This document shows positions 1 to 8,180 of a stretch of DNA of 64,000 bases, in pieces. Origin of the DNA: Sva-07 sp963774765. GTDB taxonomy: Bacteria; Actinomycetota; Acidimicrobiia; Acidimicrobiales; Ilumatobacteraceae. Position numbers and translations under genes: made by a program. Numbering within the stretch: position 1 is the first letter of the stretch; the number at the start of each line of letters is the position of its first letter. Under the pieces are notes generated by a model that saw only the letters and a program-made list of their open reading frames with translations, was not told where the DNA came from and searched no databases. The stretch spans positions 310,001-374,000 of the forward strand of contig CAVZGP010000031.1 in the NCBI GenBank assembly GCA_963774765.1. Reading direction: 5' to 3'.

Positions 1-558
1 GGCGAGTTGGGGTACTTCGGCGAGGCTGAAGCGGTCGGTGTCCGCCGCGTAGATGCTGCCGACGAGTGAATCGACGAGGCGCTCGTGTACCTCGTTGCCG
101 AAACGGGCTCGGACGAAGTGGCCGATCGAATCATCCTCGGTCGAGGTGCGCGGAAGGAACGGTTCGAGAGCGGCGCGGGCCTTTCCGCGCCATGTCAGCA
201 GCCCGGTCGTGGCGAGCGGACGGACCTTCCCCGGCAGGCCGAGCATCAGTCCATCGGGTATCGGGTGCAACCCATCGTGCCACACCGCCGCGCCAACGGG
301 TTCGGGCGAGACGAGGTCGTCACCCAGCCCGACACGACGTGCCAACGCGACCGCTTCGGGGACCCGTGCGAGAAATGCGTCAGGACCCTCGTCGACACCG
401 TCGACGCCGGCGAACGGCGAGGTGTCGATCTTGCCACCGGTTCGTTCGGCGGCTTCGAACACCGTGACGTCGATGCCGCCGGCGTCGACGAGGGCAAGAG
501 CCGTGGCCAGCCCACTGACGCCGGCGCCGACGACGGCGATTCTCGGAAGTTCGGACAT
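1..558 (-). CDS. hemY: Protoporphyrinogen/coproporphyrinogen oxidase (HemY type), partial
   Basis: This is the first 186 codons of an FAD-dependent oxidase; the rest lies beyond the left edge. Reading the minus strand from the ATG at 558 gives MSELPRIAVVGAGVSGLATA, with a Rossmann dinucleotide motif (GAGVSG), followed by EAAERTGGKIDT, the usual second FAD-contact segment of HemY/amine oxidases. It starts 13 bp after the hemH stop, in the order hemE-hemH-hemY, so it is the last visible gene of a heme operon. In actinobacteria this enzyme generally oxidises coproporphyrinogen III (CgoX, coproporphyrin-dependent pathway) rather than protoporphyrinogen IX. That assignment comes from the family and taxon and is not shown by this fragment. 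Confidence 0.9.
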   Translation of the reverse strand, partial: MSELPRIAVVGAGVSGLATALALVDAGGIDVTVFEAAERTGGKIDTSPFAGVDGVDEGPDAFLARVPEAVALARRVGLGDDLVSPEPVGAAVWHDGLHPIPDGLMLGLPGKVRPLATTGLLTWRGKARAALEPFLPRTSTEDDSIGHFVRARFGNEVHERLVDSLVGSIYAADTDRFSLAEVPQLA

Positions 559-571
559 CGTGAGACCTCGA

Positions 572-1528
572 TCAGTTGCTTTCGGTGGGGACTCGTGGTG
601 AGGCCTCACGCACACGGTCGGCGAGCGCTGCCATGACGGTGGGGTCGTCGTTGACGCAGGCGGTGCGGTCGAAGGCGAGGCCGTGCGCCGTTGCTCGGGC
701 AGCCGATTCGACATCGAGGTCGTACAACACCTCGAGGTGGTCGGCGACGAAACCGCATGCGCACACGATCACGCCGGCCACGTCACCGTCGGCGAGCGAG
801 TCGATGACGTTCAGGATGTCGGGGCCGATCCACGGCTCTGGGGTCCGCCCTGCCGATTGCCAGGCGATCTGCCAGTCGTCGCCCTCTGTGAGCCCGACAC
901 GCCTGGCAACCGCCTCGGCCGTCGAGCGCAACTCGTCGGGGTACGGGTCGCCCGCATCGATGATCCGCATGGGAAGTGAGTGGGCAGTGAACAACACCCG
1001 GACCCGACCCTCGGTGCGCTCGCGCATGGCGGCCACACGCGTGCCGAGGTCGTCGGCCAGGAAGTCGACGAAGGCGGGCTCGGTCGCCCAGCTCTCGATG
1101 CCGATCACCGGGATGTCCCTCCAGGTTTCGGCAACGCCGGCCCGCAGGCGATCGAGGTACTGGCCGATCGAGTACGCCGAGTAGTGCGGCGCCAGCACGA
1201 GTCCGACGATCGCCGCCGCACCGTCGGCGGCGACGTGCCTGGCGGCATCCTCGACCTTCGGCTCGGCGTGCTTGAGGCCGAGCGACACCTCGAAGCGACC
1301 CGGCTCCGCGGCGTCGAGTGCCGCCTGTACAGCGTCGGCCTGTGCTTCGGTGCGCTGCGCGAGCGGGGAGACCCCTCCGATCGTTGCGTACCGGTCGGTG
1401 AGGCTCGCGAGCGCTTCTGGGGTCGGGGGCCGACCCCGTCGGATGTCGGTGTAGTACGGCTCGATGTCCGCTGGAGTCCTCGGCGTGCCGTAGGCCATCA
1501 GGACGACGGCGACTCGATCGACGGTCAC
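572..1528 (-). CDS. hemH: Ferrochelatase
   Basis: 318 aa. It inserts ferrous iron into a porphyrin (coproporphyrin III in the actinobacterial pathway). The N-terminus MAYGTP, the loop LFTAHSLP with the metal-binding His near residue 183, WQSAGRTPEPWIGP and CGFVADHLEVLYDLD are typical ferrochelatase segments. The start is the GTG at 1528, overlapping the hemE stop by four bases (GTGA), so translation is probably coupled. A much longer open frame extends upstream through hemE, but its translation is Arg/Pro-rich antisense-style noise with no ferrochelatase similarity. hemY follows 13 bp downstream. Confidence 0.95.
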   Translation of the reverse strand: MTVDRVAVVLMAYGTPRTPADIEPYYTDIRRGRPPTPEALASLTDRYATIGGVSPLAQRTEAQADAVQAALDAAEPGRFEVSLGLKHAEPKVEDAARHVAADGAAAIVGLVLAPHYSAYSIGQYLDRLRAGVAETWRDIPVIGIESWATEPAFVDFLADDLGTRVAAMRERTEGRVRVLFTAHSLPMRIIDAGDPYPDELRSTAEAVARRVGLTEGDDWQIAWQSAGRTPEPWIGPDILNVIDSLADGDVAGVIVCACGFVADHLEVLYDLDVESAARATAHGLAFDRTACVNDDPTVMAALADRVREASPRVPTESN

Positions 1529-2667
1529 GATCCGGCCGTCGCGTCGGTCGTGCGGGTGCGCTCGTGGACCAGGTCGACCACCGCCTGCAGCACCTCTGGG
1601 TCGGTGTCGGGCTGCACCCCGTGACCGAGGTTGAAGATGTGGCCGGGGTGCTGACTGCCGTCGACCAACTCGTTGTCGCGGAGCACCTGTTGGGCGCCCT
1701 CGAGTGCCGGATCGCGACCGGCGAGCACCAGCGCCGGATCGAGGTTGCCCTGCACGACCAGGTCGTCGCCGAGACGCCTGCGGGCGTCGGCAATCGGGGT
1801 GCGCCAGTCGAGGCCGAGGACGGTGGGACCGGCATCGAGCATCGAGTCGAGCAGGTGGTCGCAGCCGATCCCGAAGTGGATTGCCGGCGCGTCGGGATGG
1901 CGGCGGCGGAGTTCGCGGAACACGTGGCGTGAATGCGGCAACACGTAACGGTCGTAGTCGCGCCGGCTCAACGATCCCGCCCACGAGTCGAAGAGCTGGA
2001 ACGCCGCAGCACCGTGTGAGAGCTGGGCGTCGATGAACGTGATCGCAGATTGGGCGAGGCGTTCCATCACCTCGTGCCAGAGCACCTCGTCGGTGCGGAT
2101 CAACGCCTTGGTGTGGCGGTAGTCCTTGCTCGGACGGCCCTCGATGAGGTAGCTCGCCACCGTGAACGGTGCTCCAGCGAACGCGAGCAGCGGCACGTCG
2201 AGTTCGGCGACGAGCAACTCGACGGTGTCGATCACGTAGGAGACGTCGTCGAATTCGAGCGGTCGGAGACGCTCGAGGTCGTCGCTCGACCGCAGCGGTT
2301 GCTCGGCCACGGGACCGGTCCCGGGTGCCACGTCGATACCGAACCCGACGGCATGCGGCGCCACGACGATGTCGCTGTAGAGCACCGCCGCGTCGACTCC
2401 GTATCGACGGACGGGCTGCACGGTGATCTCGGCGGCCAGTTCCGGCTGCTTGATCGCGTCGAGGATGGAACCATCGCCGCGCACCGCCCGGTACTCGGGC
2501 AGCGATCGGCCCGCTTGGCGCATGAACCACACCGGCGTGTGATGTCCGGGGCGGCCGTGCGCGGCGTCGACGAACGCCGTGCCGGCGGCAGGGGGGGTCG
2601 ATGTGGCCGGAGTGGCCGGAGTGGCCGGATCGTGCGGCGCGTCGTCGTGGCTGGCGAGAGCGTCCAT
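1525..2667 (-). CDS. hemE: Uroporphyrinogen decarboxylase
   Basis: 380 aa. It decarboxylates uroporphyrinogen III to coproporphyrinogen III. The family signature PVWFMRQAGRSLPEYR lies at residues 45-60, and FAGAPFTVASYLIEG and HFGIGCDHLL are further conserved blocks. A Pro/Ala/Thr-rich extension of about 30 residues precedes the domain. It is the first gene of the hemE-hemH-hemY operon. A TAGCGT -10 element (minus strand, 2677-2682) lies nine bases before the ATG, so the transcript probably has a very short or no leader. helD is transcribed divergently. Confidence 0.95.
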   Translation of the reverse strand: MDALASHDDAPHDPATPATPATSTPPAAGTAFVDAAHGRPGHHTPVWFMRQAGRSLPEYRAVRGDGSILDAIKQPELAAEITVQPVRRYGVDAAVLYSDIVVAPHAVGFGIDVAPGTGPVAEQPLRSSDDLERLRPLEFDDVSYVIDTVELLVAELDVPLLAFAGAPFTVASYLIEGRPSKDYRHTKALIRTDEVLWHEVMERLAQSAITFIDAQLSHGAAAFQLFDSWAGSLSRRDYDRYVLPHSRHVFRELRRRHPDAPAIHFGIGCDHLLDSMLDAGPTVLGLDWRTPIADARRRLGDDLVVQGNLDPALVLAGRDPALEGAQQVLRDNELVDGSQHPGHIFNLGHGVQPDTDPEVLQAVVDLVHERTRTTDATAGS

Positions 2668-2731
2668 CGGGCATCGACGCTATCGGCGGGTCGGGAGCGC
2701 AGACCCGGCCGATAGCATTTCGTGACCCGTT
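2668..2731. promoter_or_regulatory. Divergent promoter region hemE/helD
   Basis: A 64 bp gap between divergent genes. Facing hemE there is TAGCGT (reverse complement at 2677-2682), nine bases from its ATG. Facing helD there is TAGCAT at 2713-2718, 13 bases before its ATG. Both fit the actinobacterial TANNNT -10 pattern. No convincing -35 element or operator was seen. Confidence 0.45.
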
Positions 2732-4885
2732 ATGACCCAGCAGCACCCCGATCTCGCTGACGAACAGGCCTACATCGACCACGCGTACGAGTGTCTCGAC
2801 ACCAGTCGCGAGGCTGCCTGGCGCATCCGCGACATGACCGAAGCCGACCTCGGCGGCACGTTCCAGGCCCGGTTCGAACGCAACGCCTTCGACGAGGCGT
2901 TGGTGAAACGGCTCGCCGACCTCGACCTCGGCAATGCCTCGCTCGTGTTCGGTCGCATCGACCGCTCCGCCGAGTCACCCGACGCTGTCGAGAGCTTCCA
3001 CATCGGCCGGCTGGCCGTCGCCGACGAGGATCGGGAGCCGGTCGTCGTCGACTGGCGAGCGCCGGTGGCCGAGCCGTTCTACCGTGCCACCGGCCGGAGT
3101 CCGATGGGGCTGCTTCGCCGGCGCCATTTCGTCGTCGAGGGCCGGAAGTTGTTGGGTCTCGAGGACGAGCTCTTCGGCGACGGCCACCTCGGGCTCGGCC
3201 ACGATGAGGGCCTTGACGGCTCACCGAGTTCCGGTGCCGACAGCGACGGCGGAACAGGGTTGCGCGGTTATTCGACCCTGCTTGCCGCGCTCGAACGGGG
3301 ACGTACCGGCACGCTCGGCGACATCGTCGCCACGATCCAGGGCGAACAGGACGAGATCATCCGGTCACCTCAACACGGCGTGCTGGTCGTACAGGGCGGC
3401 CCCGGCACGGGCAAGACCGTGGTGGCACTGCACCGCGCCGCGTATCTCCTGTACACCCACCGGTTCCCGCTCGAGGACCAGGGCGTGCTGGTCGTCGGGC
3501 CGAACCGGGTGTTCCTGCGGTACATCGAGCGCGTCCTACCGTCGTTGGGCGAGGCCGGCGTCGAACAGGTCGTGCTCTCCGATCTCGTTCCCGGTGTGCA
3601 GTTCCTCCGGCCCGATGATCGCACGGGCGTCGACAGTCCGGCCACCGCTCGGATCAAGGGCGATGCGCGGATGTCCGACGTGATCGATCAGGCGGTCAAC
3701 GATCGCGAGCGTGCCCTGCGCGACGACCTGGTGATCCCGTTCCGCACGGGCTACGTCCGGTTGCGCGTCGACGAGTCGGCCCGGATCGTCAGGAACGCGC
3801 GCCGCCGATTCCGCCGGCACAACGGCGGACGCAGATTCGTCGAGAACGAGATGTGGTCGGCGCTGGCGTCGACCTACCGGGATCCGGAGATCGGTCCTCG
3901 AGACGTGAAGGACTCGCTGCGAGGTACGCCGGAGATCCGCGAGGCGCTCGACAGGATGTGGCCGCTCCTGACACCGGCGCAGTTGCTGCACGACCTCTTC
4001 GGGTCCAAGGCGTTGCTCGCGCTCGCCGCACGAGGTGTGCTCGACGAGGCGGAGGCCCTGGCACTGTTCCGCCCTCGATCCGAGTCGGTCCACGACGTCC
4101 GTTGGACGCAGGCCGACATTGCACTGCTCGACGACGCCCGCGACGTGCTCGGCCCCAAGCCGGGTCGCAACGGCAAGATCGACGATGCCGACGAGATCCG
4201 CACGTATGGGCACATCGTCATCGACGAGGTGCAGGACCTCACGCCGATGCAGCTCAAGATGGCGACCAGGCGCTCGTTGAACGGTGCGATGACCATCGTC
4301 GGCGACCTCGCCCAGGCGACCGGTCCGCTCGCTCCCGCCGAATGGCAGGACGTACTCGACCACCTGCCCGACCGCAAGCCGTCCCGGGTGATCGGGCTGT
4401 CGGTCGGCTACCGGATCCCCGGTCAGATCATGGACCTGGCCAACCGGGTGATGGCCGCGGCCACGCCGACATTGCGTGCTCCGCAGTCGGTGCGTGTCGG
4501 CGATGCCATGCCGGTGTTCGTACGGGCGAGCGGATCGCTTGGTGCAGCGGTTGCCGACGAGGTGGGCTCGCTCACCGCCGAGCTGCCGAACGCCAGCCTT
4601 GGCGTGATCGCACCGGACTCGATGATCGACGAGTTGTCCGAGCATCTGACCGCAGCTGGCGTGAACCACGGGACCGCGACGCGGACCGGCCTCGACGAAG
4701 GCGTCACACTCGTGCCCGTGAGCGTCGTCAAGGGGCTCGAACTCGACGCCGTCGTCGTGGTCGAACCGTCCCGGATCGTGGCCGACCACGAGCACGGCAT
4801 GCGCTCGCTCTACGTTGCGCTCACTCGCCCGACCCAACGCCTCAGCATCGTCCACGCCACCGACCTCCCCGACCCCCTCCGCTGA
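2732..4885 (+). CDS. helD: HelD-like UvrD/Rep-family helicase (RNA polymerase-associated)
   Basis: 717 aa superfamily 1 ATPase. Walker A is GGPGTGKTVVALHRA near residue 223 and Walker B is HIVIDEVQDLTPMQ near residue 494. An N-terminal coiled-coil-prone segment precedes the conserved VVVDWRAPVAEPFYRAT of the HelD family, and the C-terminus ends with SLYVALTRPTQRL (helicase motif VI). HelD proteins of Gram-positives bind RNA polymerase and free stalled complexes. That role comes from the family, while the ATPase motifs are seen directly. The gene stands alone, is divergent from hemE, and is followed by tandem palindromic repeats. Confidence 0.88.
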   Translation: MTQQHPDLADEQAYIDHAYECLDTSREAAWRIRDMTEADLGGTFQARFERNAFDEALVKRLADLDLGNASLVFGRIDRSAESPDAVESFHIGRLAVADEDREPVVVDWRAPVAEPFYRATGRSPMGLLRRRHFVVEGRKLLGLEDELFGDGHLGLGHDEGLDGSPSSGADSDGGTGLRGYSTLLAALERGRTGTLGDIVATIQGEQDEIIRSPQHGVLVVQGGPGTGKTVVALHRAAYLLYTHRFPLEDQGVLVVGPNRVFLRYIERVLPSLGEAGVEQVVLSDLVPGVQFLRPDDRTGVDSPATARIKGDARMSDVIDQAVNDRERALRDDLVIPFRTGYVRLRVDESARIVRNARRRFRRHNGGRRFVENEMWSALASTYRDPEIGPRDVKDSLRGTPEIREALDRMWPLLTPAQLLHDLFGSKALLALAARGVLDEAEALALFRPRSESVHDVRWTQADIALLDDARDVLGPKPGRNGKIDDADEIRTYGHIVIDEVQDLTPMQLKMATRRSLNGAMTIVGDLAQATGPLAPAEWQDVLDHLPDRKPSRVIGLSVGYRIPGQIMDLANRVMAAATPTLRAPQSVRVGDAMPVFVRASGSLGAAVADEVGSLTAELPNASLGVIAPDSMIDELSEHLTAAGVNHGTATRTGLDEGVTLVPVSVVKGLELDAVVVVEPSRIVADHEHGMRSLYVALTRPTQRLSIVHATDLPDPLR

Positions 4886-4908
4886 CGTCCCAACGCGCCG
4901 TCCTCACC

Positions 4909-5113
4909 GGTTGCGATGAGCGAAACCGCTGTATTCGGTTGGTTCGCTCATCGCTGGGTGGTTGGCCCCGGTTGCGATGAGCGAAACCGCTGTATTCGGT
5001 TGGTTCGCTCATCGCTGGGTGGTTGGCCCCGGTTGCGATGAGCGAAACCGCTGTATTCGGTTGGTTCGCTCATCGCTGGGTGGTTGGCCCCGGTTGCGAT
5101 GAGCGAAATCGCT
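4909..5113. repeat. Family A palindromic repeat, three 61 bp units plus a partial fourth
   Basis: Three essentially identical 61 bp units start at 4909, 4970 and 5031, and a truncated fourth starts at 5092. Each unit holds a 42 bp hairpin (4913-4954, 4974-5015, 5035-5076) with 12 bp perfect arms GCGATGAGCGAA/TTCGCTCATCGC, an inner AACCG/CGGTT pair, and a 19 bp spacer. The array lies between convergent helD and the lipoprotein gene. The same element with the same 61 bp spacing recurs at 36431-36532. It is not a CRISPR array, because the spacers are identical. Confidence 0.92.
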
Positions 5114-5125
5114 CGCCCGCAGGGT

Positions 5126-5569
5126 TCAGCCGCCGGCGGTGTAGCGGTCGACGAGATTCGTGAGGAGTTGGAACGCCTTGTCACCGTCGGCGGGGCGGAT
5201 GCGCACCACCGCGGTTCTCGCCATGTCGACGGTGGTGTCGATGCCGCTCACCAGCTCTGGATTCGTCGACTCGACGTCGGGTCGCGCGATCAACCAGACC
5301 GCCTCGATGCGTTCCAGGGTCGCCTTCTCGTCGCCAGGCTCGGAGATCTGCGAGCTCAGCTGACTCATCTGCGTCGACATCTCGGCGAGGAGTTCAGCCG
5401 TGGTTCCCTCGATCGGCAGCGTCGTTGTCGCGACGGCCTCGAACGATCCCTCGACGTTCACGTCACCGTTGTCGGCTTCTTGCTCGACCACCGTGTCGGC
5501 GCACGATGCCAACACGGTGGCGGCGAGTGCGAGGGCGACGAGTCGGTGGCGACGGCGTCCGGCGGTCAC
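5126..5569 (-). CDS. Putative lipoprotein of unknown function
   Basis: 147 aa. A short basic N-terminus (MTAGRRRHR), a hydrophobic stretch and the lipobox LASC (Cys near residue 22) predict a lipoprotein anchored outside the membrane. The mature part is acidic with a helical middle region (LLAEMSTQMSQLSSQIS), and I do not recognise a family. The GTG start at 5569 overlaps the stop of the upstream DtxR-type gene by four bases, so both are co-transcribed. The pairing might hint at a metal-regulated envelope protein, but nothing in its residues shows metal binding. Confidence 0.75.
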   Translation of the reverse strand: MTAGRRRHRLVALALAATVLASCADTVVEQEADNGDVNVEGSFEAVATTTLPIEGTTAELLAEMSTQMSQLSSQISEPGDEKATLERIEAVWLIARPDVESTNPELVSGIDTTVDMARTAVVRIRPADGDKAFQLLTNLVDRYTAGG

Positions 5570-6225
5570 GAGGTGACCAGGATACGTTCGCTGGCGAACG
5601 ACCCGACCCCGATGTGACGACCCTCGATCTCGACGGTCAGCGTGCCGTCGGGGGACGCGGCGGTGATGGTGCCCCGGTTGCCGGGCTGGATCGCGGATTC
5701 CTCGAGGAATTCGAGCAGGCCGGGCTCGAACTCGAGTTCCTCGGTGATCCGACGTACCGTGAACGGCGAGCCGACTGCGAGTGCGGCCAACGGCCCGGAG
5801 TCGGGCGCTTCGTAGCCTGAGCCGGGGATCGGGTTGCCGTGCGGACAGGTCGTGGGCGAACCCAACAGGTCATTGAGGGCCCTCTCGACCGAGTCACTCA
5901 TGATGTGCTCCCACTTGCCGGCCTCGTGGTGCGCTTCGGCCCAGCTCAACTTGAGGACGTCCGTGAGGAACACTTCGGCGAGGCGGTGACGACGTACGAC
6001 ACGTTCACCGAGGTGACGACCGGCGTCGGTGAGACGGATCCCTGCGTCCGAGGTGATCAGTCCTTCGGCCTCGAGACGCTTCATCATCTCGCTCACCGCT
6101 GGGCGCGATACCTGGAGTCGTTCGGCGATGCGTGCCTGGATCACCTCGACGTCGTCTTCGTCCAGCTCGAAGATGCACTCGCAGTACTCCTCGAACGCGG
6201 GATGGTGCTCACCGCTCGCAGGCAT
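5566..6225 (-). CDS. DtxR/IdeR/MntR-family metal-dependent repressor
   Basis: 219 aa in three parts: winged helix (residues 10-65, RLQVSRPAVSEMMKRLEAEG), metal-binding dimerisation domain (70-140) and a C-terminal FeoA/SH3-like domain (about 145-219). Site-1-type ligands are present (HRLAEVF, EAHHEAGKWEH). However, the Cys of classical IdeR/DtxR (EACRWEH context) is replaced by Gly, and a CPHGNPIP segment is present. Specificity for iron versus manganese is therefore unclear. It is first in a two-gene operon with the lipoprotein gene. No target operator was identified in the window. Confidence 0.9.
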   Translation of the reverse strand: MPASGEHHPAFEEYCECIFELDEDDVEVIQARIAERLQVSRPAVSEMMKRLEAEGLITSDAGIRLTDAGRHLGERVVRRHRLAEVFLTDVLKLSWAEAHHEAGKWEHIMSDSVERALNDLLGSPTTCPHGNPIPGSGYEAPDSGPLAALAVGSPFTVRRITEELEFEPGLLEFLEESAIQPGNRGTITAASPDGTLTVEIEGRHIGVGSFASERILVTS

Positions 6226-6300
6226 CCTTCGATCCTACCGCCGCAGTGTCACACCGTGCCGGGCCTGTTGCGTGGGGTGAGGTGATGCTGGCAGTTCGGT

Positions 6301-8001
6301 TCAGTGTTGAAGGCGGCGCATCCAACTCTCGGCGTAGCGCAGTCGGCGTTCGAGTTGCTCGGTGGTGGCGGTTGCGACTCGGGTGACACCGGCGAGGCGG
6401 TTCATCTCACCTTGCACCTTGGCGTGCCCCCAGCCGGTGATGTCGACCAGGCGTTTGGCGACGTGGGCGTTTCGGATGCGCAGGTCGTCCTTGCGCTCGG
6501 CGACGCTGAGCGAGCCCGACGGCACGAGCCCGGCCGCGGTCGGCACCTCGGGGAGGTCGAGGCTCAGCAGTGGGTCGGTGACGAACAACGGCTCGGCGAT
6601 CTCGACCTCGTCGTCGTACCGCTCGACTCGGAGGTCGTCGGGCGAGAACCGTGGCTCGAATCGCACGCCGTCCTCGGTCACGGTGTGCACCGTGATGTCG
6701 GTGGCGGTCGCCGACACCACGGCGAACAGCGTGAGCTGTTCGGCGTCGTCGTCGGGATGCACCAGTTCGTCGAGCCCACCGTCGAGCTGGAACTCGTCGC
6801 CGTCGTCGGTTCCCGGTGGCCGCAGCACGTGGCGGCGTGCTTCGGCGATCTCGAAGGCGTGCGAGCGCAGCCGTGGATCGTCGGGGATGTAGACGTATGC
6901 CTTCTGGCTCGGACGCCCCGCCTGCCAGCGAACAAACCTTCCGACGGCCTGGCGGAAGAAGAGTTCGGTCGAGGTCGTTGTGGCGAACACGCCGACGCGC
7001 AGGCGAGGGATGTCGACGCCCTCGGACACCATCCGTACCGCGACGAGCCATGGCCGGTCGTTCTGGGAGAACTCGGCGATCTTCTTCGACGCGGTCGGGT
7101 CATCGCTGATCACCACATCGGCGGGGGTGCCGAACCGATCGCGCAGCAGGCGGGCGATGCCTTGCGCGTGGTCCTGATCGATGGCGATCACCAGCCCGCC
7201 GGCGTCGCGATGGTCCTGGCGGATCGAGCGCAGTTGGTCGTTCGCTCGGGCGAGCACACTCGGCATCCACTCGCCTTCCAGACTCAGTGCCGTGCGCAGG
7301 CGCATCGACATCTGGTCCTTCGTGAGCTCGTCCTGGAAGCTGGCGTTGATCACGTCGCCCGACGCGGTGGTCCACTCCATCTCTCCGTCGACGCGGGGAA
7401 AGTAGACCGGCCGCACGACGCCGCCGTCGCGTAGGGCGTCGGCGTAGCCGTAGACGTAGTCGGCGTGGGCCATGTCGCCCTCGCCCCCCGTGGCGTCGTA
7501 TCGCACGAACGGGATCGGGACGGCATCGCTGCGGAACGGGGTACCCGACAGCGACAGTCGCCGGGCGGCGTGCCCGAACGCCACCCGGATGCCATCACCC
7601 CACGCCTTCTCGTGGCCGGCGTGGTGGACCTCGTCGAGGATCACGAATCCGTCCGCCGACAGGCCGGCGAGTTTGGGCGCGGTGTTGCCAGTGGCGACCT
7701 GCTGGTACGTGGTGACGAGCCCGTGGACGTCGCGGGCGAGTCCGTCGCCGGGGCTCCAGTCGGGATCGAGCTGGAGGCCGAGTCGATGGGCAGCCAGCGA
7801 CCACTGGACCTTGAGGTGGCTGGTCGGCGCGACGACCACCAGCGTGCGTGGTTCCTCGGCGAGGCTTGCTCGGGCACACGTGAGCGCGAAGGTGGTCTTC
7901 CCGGCGCCCGGCGTGGCCACAGCGAGGTAGTCGGGATTGGGGCTGGTGCGGAACGCCTCGTACGCGGCACGCTGCCAGGGTCGCAGGATCACGGTCGGCA
8001 T
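6301..8001 (-). CDS. DEAD/DEAH-box (superfamily 2) helicase
   Basis: 566 aa. LRPWQRAAYEAF (Q-like motif), ATPGAGKTTFAL (Walker A near residue 30), ILDEVHHAG (DEVH, motif II), SLSGTPFRSD (motif III) and EGVDIPRLRVGVF...QAVGRFVRW (motifs V-VI) define a DNA/RNA helicase core like those of ERCC3/RecQ-like SF2 proteins. A C-terminal region of about 170 aa has no clear match. I chose the ATG at 8001 because the open frame upstream of it only translates a palindromic repeat (8043-8109). The precise function is unknown. Confidence 0.85.
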   Translation of the reverse strand: MPTVILRPWQRAAYEAFRTSPNPDYLAVATPGAGKTTFALTCARASLAEEPRTLVVVAPTSHLKVQWSLAAHRLGLQLDPDWSPGDGLARDVHGLVTTYQQVATGNTAPKLAGLSADGFVILDEVHHAGHEKAWGDGIRVAFGHAARRLSLSGTPFRSDAVPIPFVRYDATGGEGDMAHADYVYGYADALRDGGVVRPVYFPRVDGEMEWTTASGDVINASFQDELTKDQMSMRLRTALSLEGEWMPSVLARANDQLRSIRQDHRDAGGLVIAIDQDHAQGIARLLRDRFGTPADVVISDDPTASKKIAEFSQNDRPWLVAVRMVSEGVDIPRLRVGVFATTTSTELFFRQAVGRFVRWQAGRPSQKAYVYIPDDPRLRSHAFEIAEARRHVLRPPGTDDGDEFQLDGGLDELVHPDDDAEQLTLFAVVSATATDITVHTVTEDGVRFEPRFSPDDLRVERYDDEVEIAEPLFVTDPLLSLDLPEVPTAAGLVPSGSLSVAERKDDLRIRNAHVAKRLVDITGWGHAKVQGEMNRLAGVTRVATATTEQLERRLRYAESWMRRLQH

Positions 8002-8042
8002 CGGAGCGTCCGAGTCTGCCGCGCCACATCCCCCGGCCAACC

Positions 8043-8109
8043 CTCTCGCCCGAAAAATGCCTGGATCTGCGCGCTCAGCGCGACAAACCAGGCATTTTTC
8101 GGGCGAGAG
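8043..8109. repeat. Family B palindromic element, copy B1
   Basis: Perfect 22 bp inverted repeat (8043-8064 and 8088-8109; core CCCGAAAAATGCCTGG) around a 23 bp loop that itself holds CGCG-CTCAG-CGCG. The stem has A5 before and T5 after TGCCTGG/CCAGGCA, like a bidirectional intrinsic terminator. It lies between two divergent genes, which is an unexpected place for a terminator. Other copies are at 9833-9887 and 45972-46036. Confidence 0.9.
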
Positions 8110-8180
8110 GTGGGGTACGGTCGCGGGCGATGACCGATCAGTGAGCCGCCCACCGTCCGTCCGTTCCCTGGAGGTGCCTC

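Noticed and set aside
572..2782. 736-codon minus-strand open frame covering hemE and hemH
   Set aside because: Only the part after 1528 has ferrochelatase similarity; the rest is the wrong frame of hemE.
4909..5113. Possible CRISPR array
   Set aside because: Units are wholly identical including the spacers, and there are no cas genes; a palindromic repeat array fits better.
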